Source of the DNA: Porodaedalea pini
Taxonomy: Eukaryota > Basidiomycota > Agaricomycetes > Hymenochaetales > Hymenochaetaceae
Assembly: GCA_002794775.1 (NCBI GenBank)
Contig: NBAY01000001.1
Span: forward strand, 2,542,001 to 2,606,000
Reading direction: 5' to 3'
DNA length: 64,000 nucleotides
Shown: positions 21,270 to 31,904 of the stretch, piece after piece
How the letters are laid out: each line of letters starts with the position of its first letter
Numbering within the stretch: position 1 is the first letter of the stretch
Translations under genes and position numbers: made by a program
The notes under the pieces: model-generated
Databases searched by the model: none
What the model was told of the DNA's origin: nothing
What the model saw: only the letters and a program-made list of their open reading frames with translations

Positions 21270-23251
21270 TGTGGAGATCCTGATGCCGCTGGCCTCGGAA
21301 TCGGCTCTATTAGGTTCGACTCGACTCAGGACAGTCTAAAAAGTATCCCCGACGCATTTCAGGACAGTTTCAGTGTTTGGCAGTATTAACTTGACGCATA
21401 CAGCTTGGTTCTGCACCGGTGAGCCACCGAAGTCCGTTTTGGGTCACATCTGGTATTGTTCCGAGCCTCCCGAAGCTTAATTACTCATGTTCTCGAGTTA
21501 CGGCTCCGAGTTCCGGCTATTTGGTGTTGTTTGGCTAGAGCCTCCGGTCTGTCTTTGTGTCCTTTGTACGCCGCTCAGAGGCTCAACCCTCTGTTGGTTA
21601 TTTAAACACTCATGTAAATGTCTCAAAAATACAAGTTTAGTTCCCCTGAGTCAGTCCCAGTCTTTAGTTCTCATCTCCGTCACCATTCAGTGTCGTTCCG
21701 TCCGTTCCGTCTCGAGTCCCGTTTTCGGCCAAATCTTGCTTTCGCTATATCGCCCTCAGTTCTTATCCGTTTCCCGAGCTCTCTTCAGATTCTTAATCTC
21801 GTCGAAAATCGCTTTCGAACACTGTCTTTTCTTGCACGATTCCGAGCCCGCGTCGTAGAGCTACGAAAATAGCTTTTGGTTCCGGGAGTTCCGTGCGTTC
21901 CGCCAGCCGCAACCAGTGCAACTGCTATATCTCCGTCAATTCTGCATCGCGTCTCGAGGTCTTTTCAGATTCAGAATCGTCTCGACGAATAGTATCGATT
22001 CCTGTCTTCACTGGCGAGTTTCCGAGCCCGGGTTGTCAAGATCGTAGTTGCTCTTTGTTCTCCGACCGCATTTAGGCACGTTTTGCTGGTCGTCCTTTGT
22101 ACTCACGTCCTCGAGTCGACACCTAGCCCCGAGTATTCTATTACACTTCCCCACACTTCCTGACACTATCCCCTCCATCAGACACGTTAGAGTGAACCCC
22201 CAGTGGCCGAACTCAACCAGGTCCGAGTCTGCCAGTAGACCGTACCGTCACCTTTCAAATATTTGAAAGGTGACGGTACGGTCTACTGGCAGACTCGGAC
22301 CTGGTTGAGTTCGGCCACTGGGGGTTCACTCTAACGTGTCTGATGGAGGGGATAGTGTCAGGAAGTGTAGGGAAGTGTAGGGGAATACTCAGGGCTAGGT
22401 GTCGACTTGAGGACACGAGTACAAAGGACAACCGGCAAAACGTGCCTAAATGCGGTCGGAGAACAAAGAGCAACTACGATCTTGACAACCCGGGCTCGGA
22501 AACTCGCCAGTGAAGACAGGAATCGATACTATTCGTCGAGACGATTCTGAATCTGAAAAGACCTCGAGACGCGATGCAGAATTGACGGAGATATAGCAGT
22601 TGCACTGGTTGCGGCTGGCGGAACGCACGGAACTCCCGGAACCAAAAGCTATTTTCGTAGCTCTACGACGCGGGCTCGGAATCGTGCAAGAAAAGACAGT
22701 GTTCGAAAGCGATTTTCGACGAGATTAAGAATCTGAAGAGAGCTCGGGAAACGGATAAGAACTGAGGGCGATATAGCGAAAGCAAGATTTGGCCGAAAAC
22801 GGGACTCGAGACGGAACGGACGGAACGACACTGAATGGTGACGGAGATGAGAACTAAAGACTGGGACTGACTCAGGGGAACTAAACTTGTATTTTTGAGA
22901 CATTTACATGAGTGTTTAAATAACCAACAGAGGGTTGAGCCTCTGAGCGGCGTACAAAGGACACAAAGACAGACCGGAGGCTCTAGCCAAACAACACCAA
23001 ATAGCCGGAACTCGGAGCCGTAACTCGAGAACATGAGTAATTAAGCTTCGGGAGGCTCGGAACAATACCAGATGTGACCCAAAACGGACTTCGGTGGCTC
23101 ACCGGTGCAGAACCAAGCTGTATGCGTCAAGTTAATACTGCCAAACACTGAAACTGTCCTGAAATGCGTCGGGGATACTTTTTAGACTGTCCTGAGTCGA
23201 GTCGAACCTAATAGAGCCGATTCCGAGGCCAGCGGCATCAGGATCTCCACA
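21270..23251. mobile_element. 1,982-bp palindrome of two tail-to-tail LTRs (family L2), TSD GCGG
   Basis: Left arm 21270-22257 begins TGTGGAGATCC and ends CCTTTCA. Spacer AATATT (22258-22263) is itself palindromic. Right arm 22264-23251 is the left arm inverted. The symmetry centre is between 22260 and 22261. The arms are identical over most of their length, with differences clustered at about 22090-22170 against the mirror positions. The whole is flanked by one GCGG duplication (21266-21269, 23252-23255), and removal of the insert restores the Gypsy pol frame (KADLLS). Each arm has LTR signals: TG...CA ends and a TATA-like tatttaaac about 330 bp in. There is no internal coding region. Confidence 0.93.
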
Positions 23252-23255
23252 GCGG

Positions 23256-24871
23256 ACTTACTGTCATGCAAGGCGGGCTATGACGAGGGCAAGGATGACA
23301 ACAACGGTGTCGTGTTCATCAAGGATAAGTGGCTGAATCGTGGAGTGGTGAGGACGTCGCGTGATGAGGTGTTGGACAGAGTGGGTGAAGCACAGAGGGC
23401 GCAACACGAGTCGGAGAGGCTGACAGGGATGACAGAGGTCAATGGGTTGTGGCGCATGAGAGGCAAGGTATACGTGCCGTCGTCAATGAAGGAGGCCGTA
23501 TTGTGGGAATGTCACAACTCGGTGCTGGCTGGACACCCAGGAGCGTCAAAAACGGTGGAACTCGTCCGTTGAGACTTCTGGTGGACGTCGATGTTCTCCG
23601 ACGTCCGAGTGTATGTCCGAGGATGTGATCGCTGTCAGCGAACAAAGGCTCTGAGGGCGTCGAAGTCAAGACCACTCCACCCAAATGCAGTCCTGGAAGG
23701 GCCCTGGCAAATCGTCACCATCGATCTCATCGGAGAGCTCCCGGACTCCAAGGGGCACAACGCGATCTGCGTCTTCATGGATAGATTCTCGAAACAGATG
23801 CACACGATCCCGACAATGATGAAGTTGTTGGCGGAAGGCATGGCTCAGCTGTACCGTGACCACGTCTTCCGCCTCCACAGCTTACCGAAGAAGATCATCC
23901 ATGACCGAGGCACGCAGTTCGATGCTTCGATGATGAAGGAGCTGTACAAACTCCTGCACATCGAAGGCAACCCATCAACGGTGTATCACCCACAGACGGA
24001 TGGTCAAACGGAACGCATTAACCAAGAGCTCGAACAGTACCTCAGACTCTTTGTTAACCATCGGCAATCAGACTGGAAGGACTGGCTACCTCTCGCAGAG
24101 TTCACGTACAACAACCACGAACACTCAGCGACAAAGATGTCCCCCTTCTTTGCGAATACAGGACGACACCCAATGAGCTTCGATACAATGCGAACTTCCT
24201 CTACGAACATGTCGGTGGAAGAATTCGCGAAGCACATCAAGGAGACTCATCGCGTTGCAAAAGACAACTTGGTCAAGGCGGCGGACGACATGAAGCGCTA
24301 CCACGACCGGACAGCAGGGACTTTGGTGGAGTACAAGGCTGGGGACAAGGTTTTCCTTGATGGGCGAAACATCAGCACAGATTCGCTGACGAAGAAACTC
24401 ACTGACAAATGGTATGGTCCCTTCAAGATCGTCGACAAGGTGGGAGCTAGCGCGTACAAACTCAGACTCCCCAAGCGATGGAAAAAGGTCCACCCGGTCT
24501 TCAACGAGGCCCTGCTAAAGCCCGCCGTCGAACCATCCTTCGAGAGCCAGAAGCAACCAGCACCGCCGCCGCCAGACATCGTCGACAATGAGGCGGAGTA
24601 CGAAATCGAGGAAGTTCTAGACTCGCGTCTACACCGAGGGAAGCTACAGTACCTCGTCAAGTGGGTTGGCTACAACGAACCGACTTGGCAGCCTGAGATG
24701 GACTTTGGCGAGAATGCAAAGGAGGCGATTGCTGAATTCTATCGAAAACACCCCGGCACCCCTCGAAAACTCGATATTCCTAACCAACGACTCCGCCCGT
24801 GCTTTGTCTACACCGAACCAGACAACCTCGATCTTGGTTGGTCGGGACGCCCAACCTTGAAGGGGGGGTAA
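23256..24871 (+). pseudogene. pol: Gypsy Pol C-terminal part: integrase and chromodomain
   Basis: The reading resumes after the insert. The HHCC zinc-binding region is present (CHNSVLAGHPGASKTVELVR, then VRGCDRCQRTKA). A TGA at 23570-23572 follows VR, where CGA is expected. The integrase core has VTIDLIGELP, the IHDRGTQF motif with the second catalytic Asp, and YHPQTDGQTERINQELEQYL with the catalytic Glu region. The C-terminal chromodomain reads YEIEEVLDSRLHRGKLQYLV then KWVGY.EPTWQPE. Chromodomains direct integration to particular chromatin. The last codons run to the purine tract. Confidence 0.93.
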
Positions 24872-25357
24872 TGTTAGGACTCGAACTTTTACCTTTTCTC
24901 TTATTTTCCCTTTTACCATTTCCTTTCTTTTAACCGCTCCTTTCCATTATATTTAACCTTCGTTCATAATCATTTCCCATTCTTATGTCATACACGATCA
25001 TTCCCACACTCACTTAGTATGACACAACCTTCATTCGTTCCATTCCTAGTTACGTAAACTATACAGTACTTAGATAATGCAATCCCATGGACAACGCTAT
25101 ATAGAGGAAGGTGGAATCGCAGAAGCCCCCTGTTCTGCTTTTCCTCTTACCTCCACGTCATCCAGGTGAGACTCGCCCCCCTTGTATTAGTTAAACTTGA
25201 ATTAATCCTCTTACCTCCACGTCGTCCAGTCTGAGTAAACTTGTTGCCCAAACTTTGCGTTCGAGATACAACTCATCCCAGACAACGTCAGCGTCACCGT
25301 CAGGTGCCATGCGTTGAGGTTGCCTAGTCTGAGTTCCACCCAGACTTCCGCCTAACA
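24872..25357 (+). repeat. 3' LTR of the Gypsy element
   Basis: 486 bp, the same length as the 5' LTR with no indels. It follows directly on the integrase stop region and the purine tract. It ends CCTAACA before TSD TCAGG. Confidence 0.97.
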
Positions 25358-25362
25358 TCAGG

Positions 25363-27815
25363 AAGGTCATACCGAACAAAGCCAGACCAGTTCCCATTTA
25401 TTTGACAAACCAACACCTTGTATTGAGACGAAATAGTCTGTAAAGCTGGCGAGAAAATCCACATGCCTGTTGAAGTGAAATCTGCAAGTGCATTAGTAGG
25501 ACAGTGCACATGAATTAATTAGTATTGTAACTCACCTGTAATTGGCCCGAGTGGTTCCCGACCGCTGTTAAGTTCCTCTTCTGTCAGTGACCATGCGTCC
25601 TGAGAGGACGATGGGAGTGGCAGCAGAGTTAACGGGCATGGTACAGGTCCCAACTTTCATAGGTCGGAGAACTGTGCTGTCAGGTCATCTACCTCCACTG
25701 TTGAGAGAGGGTGTGCTTCATCCAAGCATTGGTAGTTATTGCTGCAAGTACTATGTCAGTGATCTTCAAGCTAAATGAGAAATACAAAAACCTCACAGAG
25801 AAACAAGGTTTGAGAGAGAAAACATAGACACTTTATTAGTGTCGCCGTAGGAGACTTGGGCTTTCTTTGCAGTACTGTCGACATGCTGGACATAGCCTAG
25901 CAGTCCCTTTGCGTGTCTTGCCACTCCTTCATTGCCTCGAATAAGCACGGGCGTGCCAACATACACACTACATTTTTCCGGTGAGAACATAGCCAAGTTG
26001 TTCAACACGGCATTGACATCGGTATATGGGAGGATGACTTGCACACTGCTCATGTGCTCTTTGACCTTACAGAAGCCCATAAGTGACAGCTTTGTCTTGT
26101 ATATACTGAAATCTATACTTACTTCTGTTCTCTTCCTACCGAATAGTGCAACAGTCACCACTTCGTTCTCCATTGCCATTACGACACCTGTTCGACCTTT
26201 GAAAGGCGGTTTTGTTAAAATAACAGGCACGTTGATGTATACATCAGTCGGCTGTGCTCTACGAAGTCCAGGACTGTCGTCTTCATCCTTTGTTTCAACC
26301 CAAATGAGTCGTATGTCCACCTAACGATTTATATTAGCTACAATAGTATAGTATGAAATGAAAGACTTACAAAGTCATTAGAGTCACTGACATACAGCAA
26401 GATAGATTTGTTATCGATGGACATTATTATGCCCTTAGTTCCCTTTCGAGGTCCAACCTTCACAACGATGTGATCCCCCATGGACAATAACCTGCGTATC
26501 TCCTTGCGAGAGACTGTAATTTCTGGTAAGTCTGGCGAGGTGTCTTGTATATGCCTGACTTGTGAGTGGGAAACTAGACACTGCAGTGCCTTTCTGTTGC
26601 CCTGTTTCACGGAAGCTCTGATGAATCTGTCAACTCAGCAAGATTGAGCTAAGACACAAAATTCATCGTCTATTGACGATACCGTGCCAGCCATACTCTG
26701 ATACTGTCCTTGGGTGACAACCACAACATCAAACCAACGCAGAAAGGGCTTGATGAGTTCTAGTTCACCCAGAACAGTGTGCACAAAATAAAAAACATCC
26801 TCCAGTGTGGGGGACGCCTTTTTAACCGAATGAAGCCCGGGGACAGTCAGCATACGGAGGTGATCAAAATATTGCTCGCCTCGAAAAGAAAATGTGTTCT
26901 CCGAGATGCGAATGACCTGATTGTTGGGATACTGCCTCTCCAAAACATCTGCAAATGCCAATTTTTTTTCCGGACGTGTTGACCTGGAGGGTGTGTTTAT
27001 GCCTATGCATGGGACAACAGCCAGACCCAAACCATTGCCTTCCAGAACATGCCGTATGATGGCTAGATCATTCTTATACAGTCCATGCTGCACAGTAACC
27101 CAATTCCCCACACAAAAGTCTGGTGTGCGCCATCCCTCCTTCCAGTTGAACACTTCATTCACTTCATCTTGAGGGATGATGCTTATTTGCCGAGACTGTA
27201 TGGGATGGGAGCACCTCTCAAACGCATCATATACTGTTTTTTGGTTGGGGGACCACACATATATTCGGTGAGGAAGCGTAGGAATGATAAATGAGAGACA
27301 ATGGCATGGTAGCCATTCACTCACCAGGGAAGCAAGATGGCTCCCCAAACCAGACTTCAAAGTGCATTAGTTACATGCAGCAAACAACAAAACAAGTGAA
27401 CTTACAGAAACCCGAATCATCAGAAGTAAATATCTTGAGTCATCAATGCCTGACTCCTGTGGAAAACGACTCGTCTGCATTAATGGTTGCAGGATGAGAT
27501 GCGTAATGCTTGAGTTGGCCTCATACATGCGCGCATGCTTCTTGAGGTGTTCCACGATTGCTTCAGCATCGTCATCAAAGGGCGGACAGGCGATAAATGG
27601 ACCAGGAAGGTGAGACGAGCTTGCAATGGGACTATCATCTATGAAACGTAGATATACAAAAATGAATTAGAATAATTTCTCTGTATATAATACTAACAGA
27701 TAACTCATCTTCTTCTGCATCATTTGTATCTTCGTTGTTGTTGTTGTCGTCAAAGGCATATGCCTCTCTATCAAAAAAGCGCTCCACAAGCGCCTCAATG
27801 TCACTACGAGTCTAT
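25363..27815 (-). pseudogene. SPT5-like NGN/KOW protein gene, 5' part
   Basis: Minus-strand, multi-exon gene. Near 27715-27815 an acidic N-terminal exon (DIEALVERFFDREAYAFDDN) is typical of SPT5-like proteins. An exon at about 27400-27640 follows, then 27360-26640 with an NGN-like part (RIYVWSPNQKTVYDAFERC) and a KOW segment (VGNWVTVQHGLYKNDLAII). More KOW-like units follow: FDVVVVTQGQYQSMAGTVSS; MGDHIVVKVGPRKGTKGIIM; VGTPVLIRGNEGVARHAKG. SPT5 is the transcription elongation factor, but this is one of the dispersed SPT5-like copies of agaricomycetes, not the single essential gene. The reading runs into the Gypsy insertion at 25362 (TSD TCAGG), and its last exons lie at 16687-17012. The start codon was not fixed. 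Confidence 0.75.
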
Positions 27816-28135
27816 GTTTCTCATTAAGTCCAATCTAGCACTTTGAACTAGTGCTGATTGGCATTTACACATTTTGACATTTTTGCTATTTGGTTTTTGA
27901 CTTTTGATGTATTCAATCAACCTGTTCGATTGCTTCGATTACTAGCACTAGTGTCAGGCACGAGTTTGACAACAGGAGAGCAGAAGGTGTTCGCGGCATT
28001 CTCCACGGCCTTTTGAGCGCAGTGCCTGTGAGAAATTATTTCTAAACTTGCTACAAGCAAGACATATATTTCTGCTCTTATCGCTGTTTTTGTAGCTTTG
28101 CTCTGTGTCCTATGGTTCTTGTTGATGCCGAGCGG
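27816..28135. other. Upstream flank of the SPT5-like gene, up to the solo LTR
   Basis: On the minus strand short readings such as HCAQKAVENAANTFCSPVVKL look coding but have no identified family. This may be an exon of the SPT5-like gene's N-terminus or of a neighbour. A GCGG target copy lies at 28132-28135. Confidence 0.3.
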
Positions 28136-29111
28136 TGAAAGGTGATGGTATGGTCTACTGGCAGACTCGGACCTGGTTGAGTTCAGCCACTGGGGGTTCA
28201 CTCTAACATGTCTGATGGAGGGGATAGTGTCAGGAAGTGTACAGAAGTGTAGGGGAATACTCAGGACTAGGTGTCGACTCAGGGACACGAGTACAAAGGA
28301 TGACCGGTGAAATGTGCCTAAATGTGGTCAGAGAACAAAGAGCAACTACGATCTTGACAACCCAGGCTCGGAAACTCGCCAGTGAAGAAAGTAATCGAAA
28401 CGATTCGTCGAGACAATTCTGAATCTGAAAAGATCTCGAGATGCGGTGCAGAATTGACGGAGATATGGCAGTTGCACTGGTTGCGGCTGGCGGAACACAC
28501 GGAACTCCCGGAACTGAAAAGCTATTTTTGTAGCTCTACGACGTGGGCTCGGAATCGTGCAAGACAAGACAGTGTTCGAAAGCGATTTTAGACGAGATTA
28601 CGAATCTGAAGAGAGCTCGGGAATCGGTTAAGAACTGAGGGAGATATAGCGAAAGCAAGATTTGGCCGAAAATGGGACTCGAGACGGAACGGACGGAACG
28701 ACACTGAACGGTGATGGAGACGAGAACTAAAGACTGGGACTGACTCAGGGGAACTAAACTTTTATTTTTAAGACATTTACATGAGTGTTTAAATAACCAA
28801 CAGAGGGTTGAGCCTCTGAGCGGCATACAAAGGACACAAAGACAGACCGGAGGCTCTAGCCAAACAAAACCAAATAGCTGGAACTCGGGAACATGAGTAA
28901 TTAAGCTTTGGGAGGCTTGGAACAATACCAGATGTGACCCAAAATGGACTTCGGTGGCTCACCGGTGCAGAACCAAGCTGTATGCATCGAGTTAATCCAG
29001 CCAAACACTGAAACTGTCCTGAAATGCGTTGGGGATACTTGTAAGACTGTCCTGAGTCGAGTCGAACCTAATAGAGCCGATTCCGAGGCTAGCAGCATCG
29101 GGATCTCCACA
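28136..29111 (-). mobile_element. Solo LTR of family L2, TSD GCGG
   Basis: 976 bp, homologous throughout to the arms of the palindrome at 21270-23251. On the plus strand it begins TGAAAGGTGATGG and ends GGGATCTCCACA, so it reads TGTGGAGATCC...TTTCA on the minus strand. It is flanked by GCGG (28132-28135, 29112-29115; the duplication may be AGCGG if the border is shifted by one base). It is more diverged than the palindrome arms are from each other. Confidence 0.9.
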
Positions 29112-29499
29112 GCGGTAATCCTAAATGTTGCCCGATGCGTATTCATGTTGTTCTTGCTATACCATAGATCTTATTTCATTGCAGACTTGTTAATTCACAC
29201 TCTGTATACTAACGTATGCATAGGTGTTGTAGTAGATCTATAGAGCTCAGTTTATCACTTTGGGGCAATCCTGGCACTCTAAAGATTGAAGCTTCATAGC
29301 AGAGTTTGTGGGTCATCGAAATCGTTCTTGACAGTGAGCGAGTATGGTGTATTATGATGCAACTGAGTCGCAGATCGTATGGGATACACAATAAGTACAA
29401 TACAAGGGTTTCAGAAAGGCACTAGTCCTACGTTGAACAATGTTAGCAAATGATAGAAGATGACTAGTCAGTGAACTTACCCTGAGCTTGATTAAGCCA

Positions 29500-29965
29500 T
29501 CCTGATCCACTTTCCTGCTGGAAATAGTCGAGCGCTTCGGATTCTGAAAGACGACCTTGTTCTATGATGTAGTTGAAAAGTTCTCCGCCTTTGACATACT
29601 CCAATATGAGGTATAGCTCGCCAGAAGTCTCCCAGACATCATATAGACTCATGATGTTTGGATGATCCACGACTTTCATGACAACGATCGCACGCTCGAG
29701 TGCAAGCACTATGCGCTTGGCTTCATCCTCGAGGTTGTTCAACAAACGACAGGACTTGTACAACTTGCATCTTTGACATGATCTTGATGGAGGCATGTTT
29801 ACCCGTCTTCGAGTGGCGTGCAATCCTCACATTAGTATCAACAAATAAGTAGTTGACATTAATGAATATTTTGGAGAGACTGACCCATCGCGCCCTTGCC
29901 AATCGTCCTGCCAATTTTCCATGGACCGTTCATGCAGGGGATAGTCTGCCATCCGCCGTTGATGG
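29500..29965 (-). pseudogene. Gin4/SNF1-type protein kinase gene fragment
   Basis: The minus strand reads an N-terminal kinase part: WKIGRTIGKGAMG (glycine loop) at 29884-29925, an intron, RIARHSKTGKHASIKIM (with the VAIK-type Lys), then after a frame break LERAIVVMKVVDHPNIMSLY, LYLILEYVKGGELFNYI and GRLSESEALDYFQQ. It ends there, before the HRD and DFG motifs. The order matches bud-neck kinases of the Gin4/Hsl1/Kcc4 group. The frameshift and truncation make it non-functional. Confidence 0.7.
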
Positions 29966-30119
29966 TGTTCAACCGTGTTTATATCTGAACTGAGCTTTGA
30001 GGCCGACTCAAGCTTCAGTCGAATGGCTGGGATAGTAAGACAGATAGGCGAAGGACTCACACAGACTCTCCACACTCGTGCTTCTCTAAACTCTGCCGAT
30101 CGACAACAATAATCTAGCC

Positions 30120-30400
30120 GCCGCTAAAGAGAGACTGTGCTGAAGTTGAGCTCGCTGTGATGGATGATGACAAAGAGGGTCTGAGAGGATGTCGTTGTTT
30201 GTTGACCGGACAAGCCTGGACTTGCCAGGTGAAGCATGGAGTGCATGAAAGGCACTGCGATATAATTGATAACGACTAAGGTCCCAAGCACGGATTGTTT
30301 TGTTGTCCGACGTTGTCATGAAATGTCGATTTTCATCAACGAAAGCGATGGTGTTTGTATCTGCTGGCTGGATGACAGAGCGGCCGCACACCATAATGCA
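30120..30400 (-). pseudogene. PRP17-like WD40 gene fragment
   Basis: The minus strand reads NTIAFVDENRHFMTTSDNKTIRAWD, then (shifted by a base) VINYIAVPFMHSM, matching the WD40 repeat region of the splicing factor PRP17/CDC40. Homology is lost on both sides. It lies 150 bp upstream of the kinase fragment in the same orientation. Confidence 0.6.
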
Positions 30401-31904
30401 GCCTTACTTGGTAACTAAGGAAACCGTCAGCACCGAGTTTCTTTGCATTCCCTGCTTGTGCACTTCAGTCTTACCAGGGCCGTAGACCATGAGCTGGAAC
30501 TTTTCATTTGCAGGCAGGTACTTTAGAGCGAGAGATTTGCGAGTTCGTCACACACAGAATGTTTTGCAAAAAAAATAGATTCCATGGCCACTAATAACTA
30601 CTAACTAGCCCAGACCACACAAACACTTCATGGATGTTGACAAGTCCCTTGGCCATCCACGAGGACGCACGACGACAAAAGGAGGGAGGGCGCTGGCCAG
30701 CAACGGAGGCAGTGGATAGGCGCGTGTGTTAGACACATTAATGATGGTGGAGGGTGGAAGAAGTGATACGCGCTTTGCATTTTTGGTTTTAAGCACAGTA
30801 CCTGTGGGAATCTCCTTCTGTAATCGTAAACCCTGCTCACTTGAGCTAAAAACATTCTCTTTCACCGCACAAATAATAAATAAAAATTCCTGTAGTGCAT
30901 TATTTGTTTGCCAAAATTTATTTTACACTCTTTTAATAATACTAATGAGCTGACACCCAACATATAAACCTGTGAAGAGCCTTTCGGCTTCATTGTCAGG
31001 CATACTCAGTAGAATAAATACATTACAGCTCAGACATCAGACTTTTGGAGGGCATATAATCAGAACACAAAATGATAAAAGTATAGTATATTTTTTGTAA
31101 TTATCTATCTGTCTTGTATATGCCCTGTATTGCACCAAAACTCTTGTAACGAGCTTGTATCCGACTCGAAGACATTTTGGCACATGACAAGCTGACTAAC
31201 AGACTTTTATTACCTTACAAGGTATACAAGGCTATACAGGCGACGCGACTTTTTTGTGATGTGGGCGTACCGCGAACCCGCCAACGCCTTCGAGGAAGCC
31301 GTCGCGACGACCACGCGCACGCGTCCCAGCCTGGCACGCGCACTCGTCGGATGGCACGCGCGCAAACTCGGCCTTGTCGATGGCATGGAGACGTACTATG
31401 CTGCGTTCAGGGCTTACCTTTGAGCTCAATCTCGAGCTATACTCTGGAAAACTATGTATTATGGTGTCATGTGTATTATTGGGACTACGGTGGGCACACA
31501 ATCTGAAGAATACTTGTAGACTGTGTAACAACCCTCTCGTGTATCTTCCGTTGTCAAGGCTAGCACAAATTAAATTTGTTGAGAGCTGGTATCGATGCAT
31601 GTTGACAGAAAACCAGCATTACAAACTAAGACAACAGGGATATCAAGGACAAATTCCGAGCAAGAAATTTAAGAAGGGCAAACCCGGCCCCAACCGAATG
31701 ACTATATGATTTTTTACATCTCCATATCAGAGCATGTTCAGTTGCAAATGAAAAGGTGTGCATCAGCGTTAGCGGCAACGCCGACTCGTAAACTCGTTAA
31801 TAAAGACATCCACTGTCTGGAAGCCCAACTACTTTCCGAGAGTCCACGTACACGCGAATTGAATGTCGAAAAGAGATATGGAAAGAATATGGTGAAGCGC
31901 GGCT
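30401..31904. other. Gene-poor stretch with one coding-like fragment
   Basis: A plus-strand reading at 31259-31423 (MWAYREPANAFEEA..., ...GMETYYAAFRAYL, stop) has codon use like a gene, with GC-rich third positions, and may be an exon or a gene fragment of unknown family. The rest (AT-rich, about 30880-31200) shows no gene. Confidence 0.3.

Larger units (their letters stand above)
17013..25357 (+). mobile_element. Complete Ty3/Gypsy chromodomain retrotransposon, TSD TCAGG
   Basis: Two 486-bp LTRs (17013-17498, 24872-25357) are flanked by TCAGG on both sides (17008-17012, 25358-25362). The polypurine tract ttgaagggggggta precedes the 3' LTR. Internal order is a 540-bp leader, gag (18039-19289), then protease, RT, RNase H (19298-21268), integrase and chromodomain (23256-24871), so this is a chromovirus. 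It is inactivated by two TGA stops (20711, 23570) and by a 1,982-bp palindrome inserted at 21270-23251. The element itself is inserted in the SPT5-like gene. Confidence 0.97.

Noticed and set aside
21487..23034. Paired identical ORFs of 123, 84 and 60 residues on opposite strands
   Set aside because: They are mirror images created by the palindrome; composition is low complexity and no domain is present.
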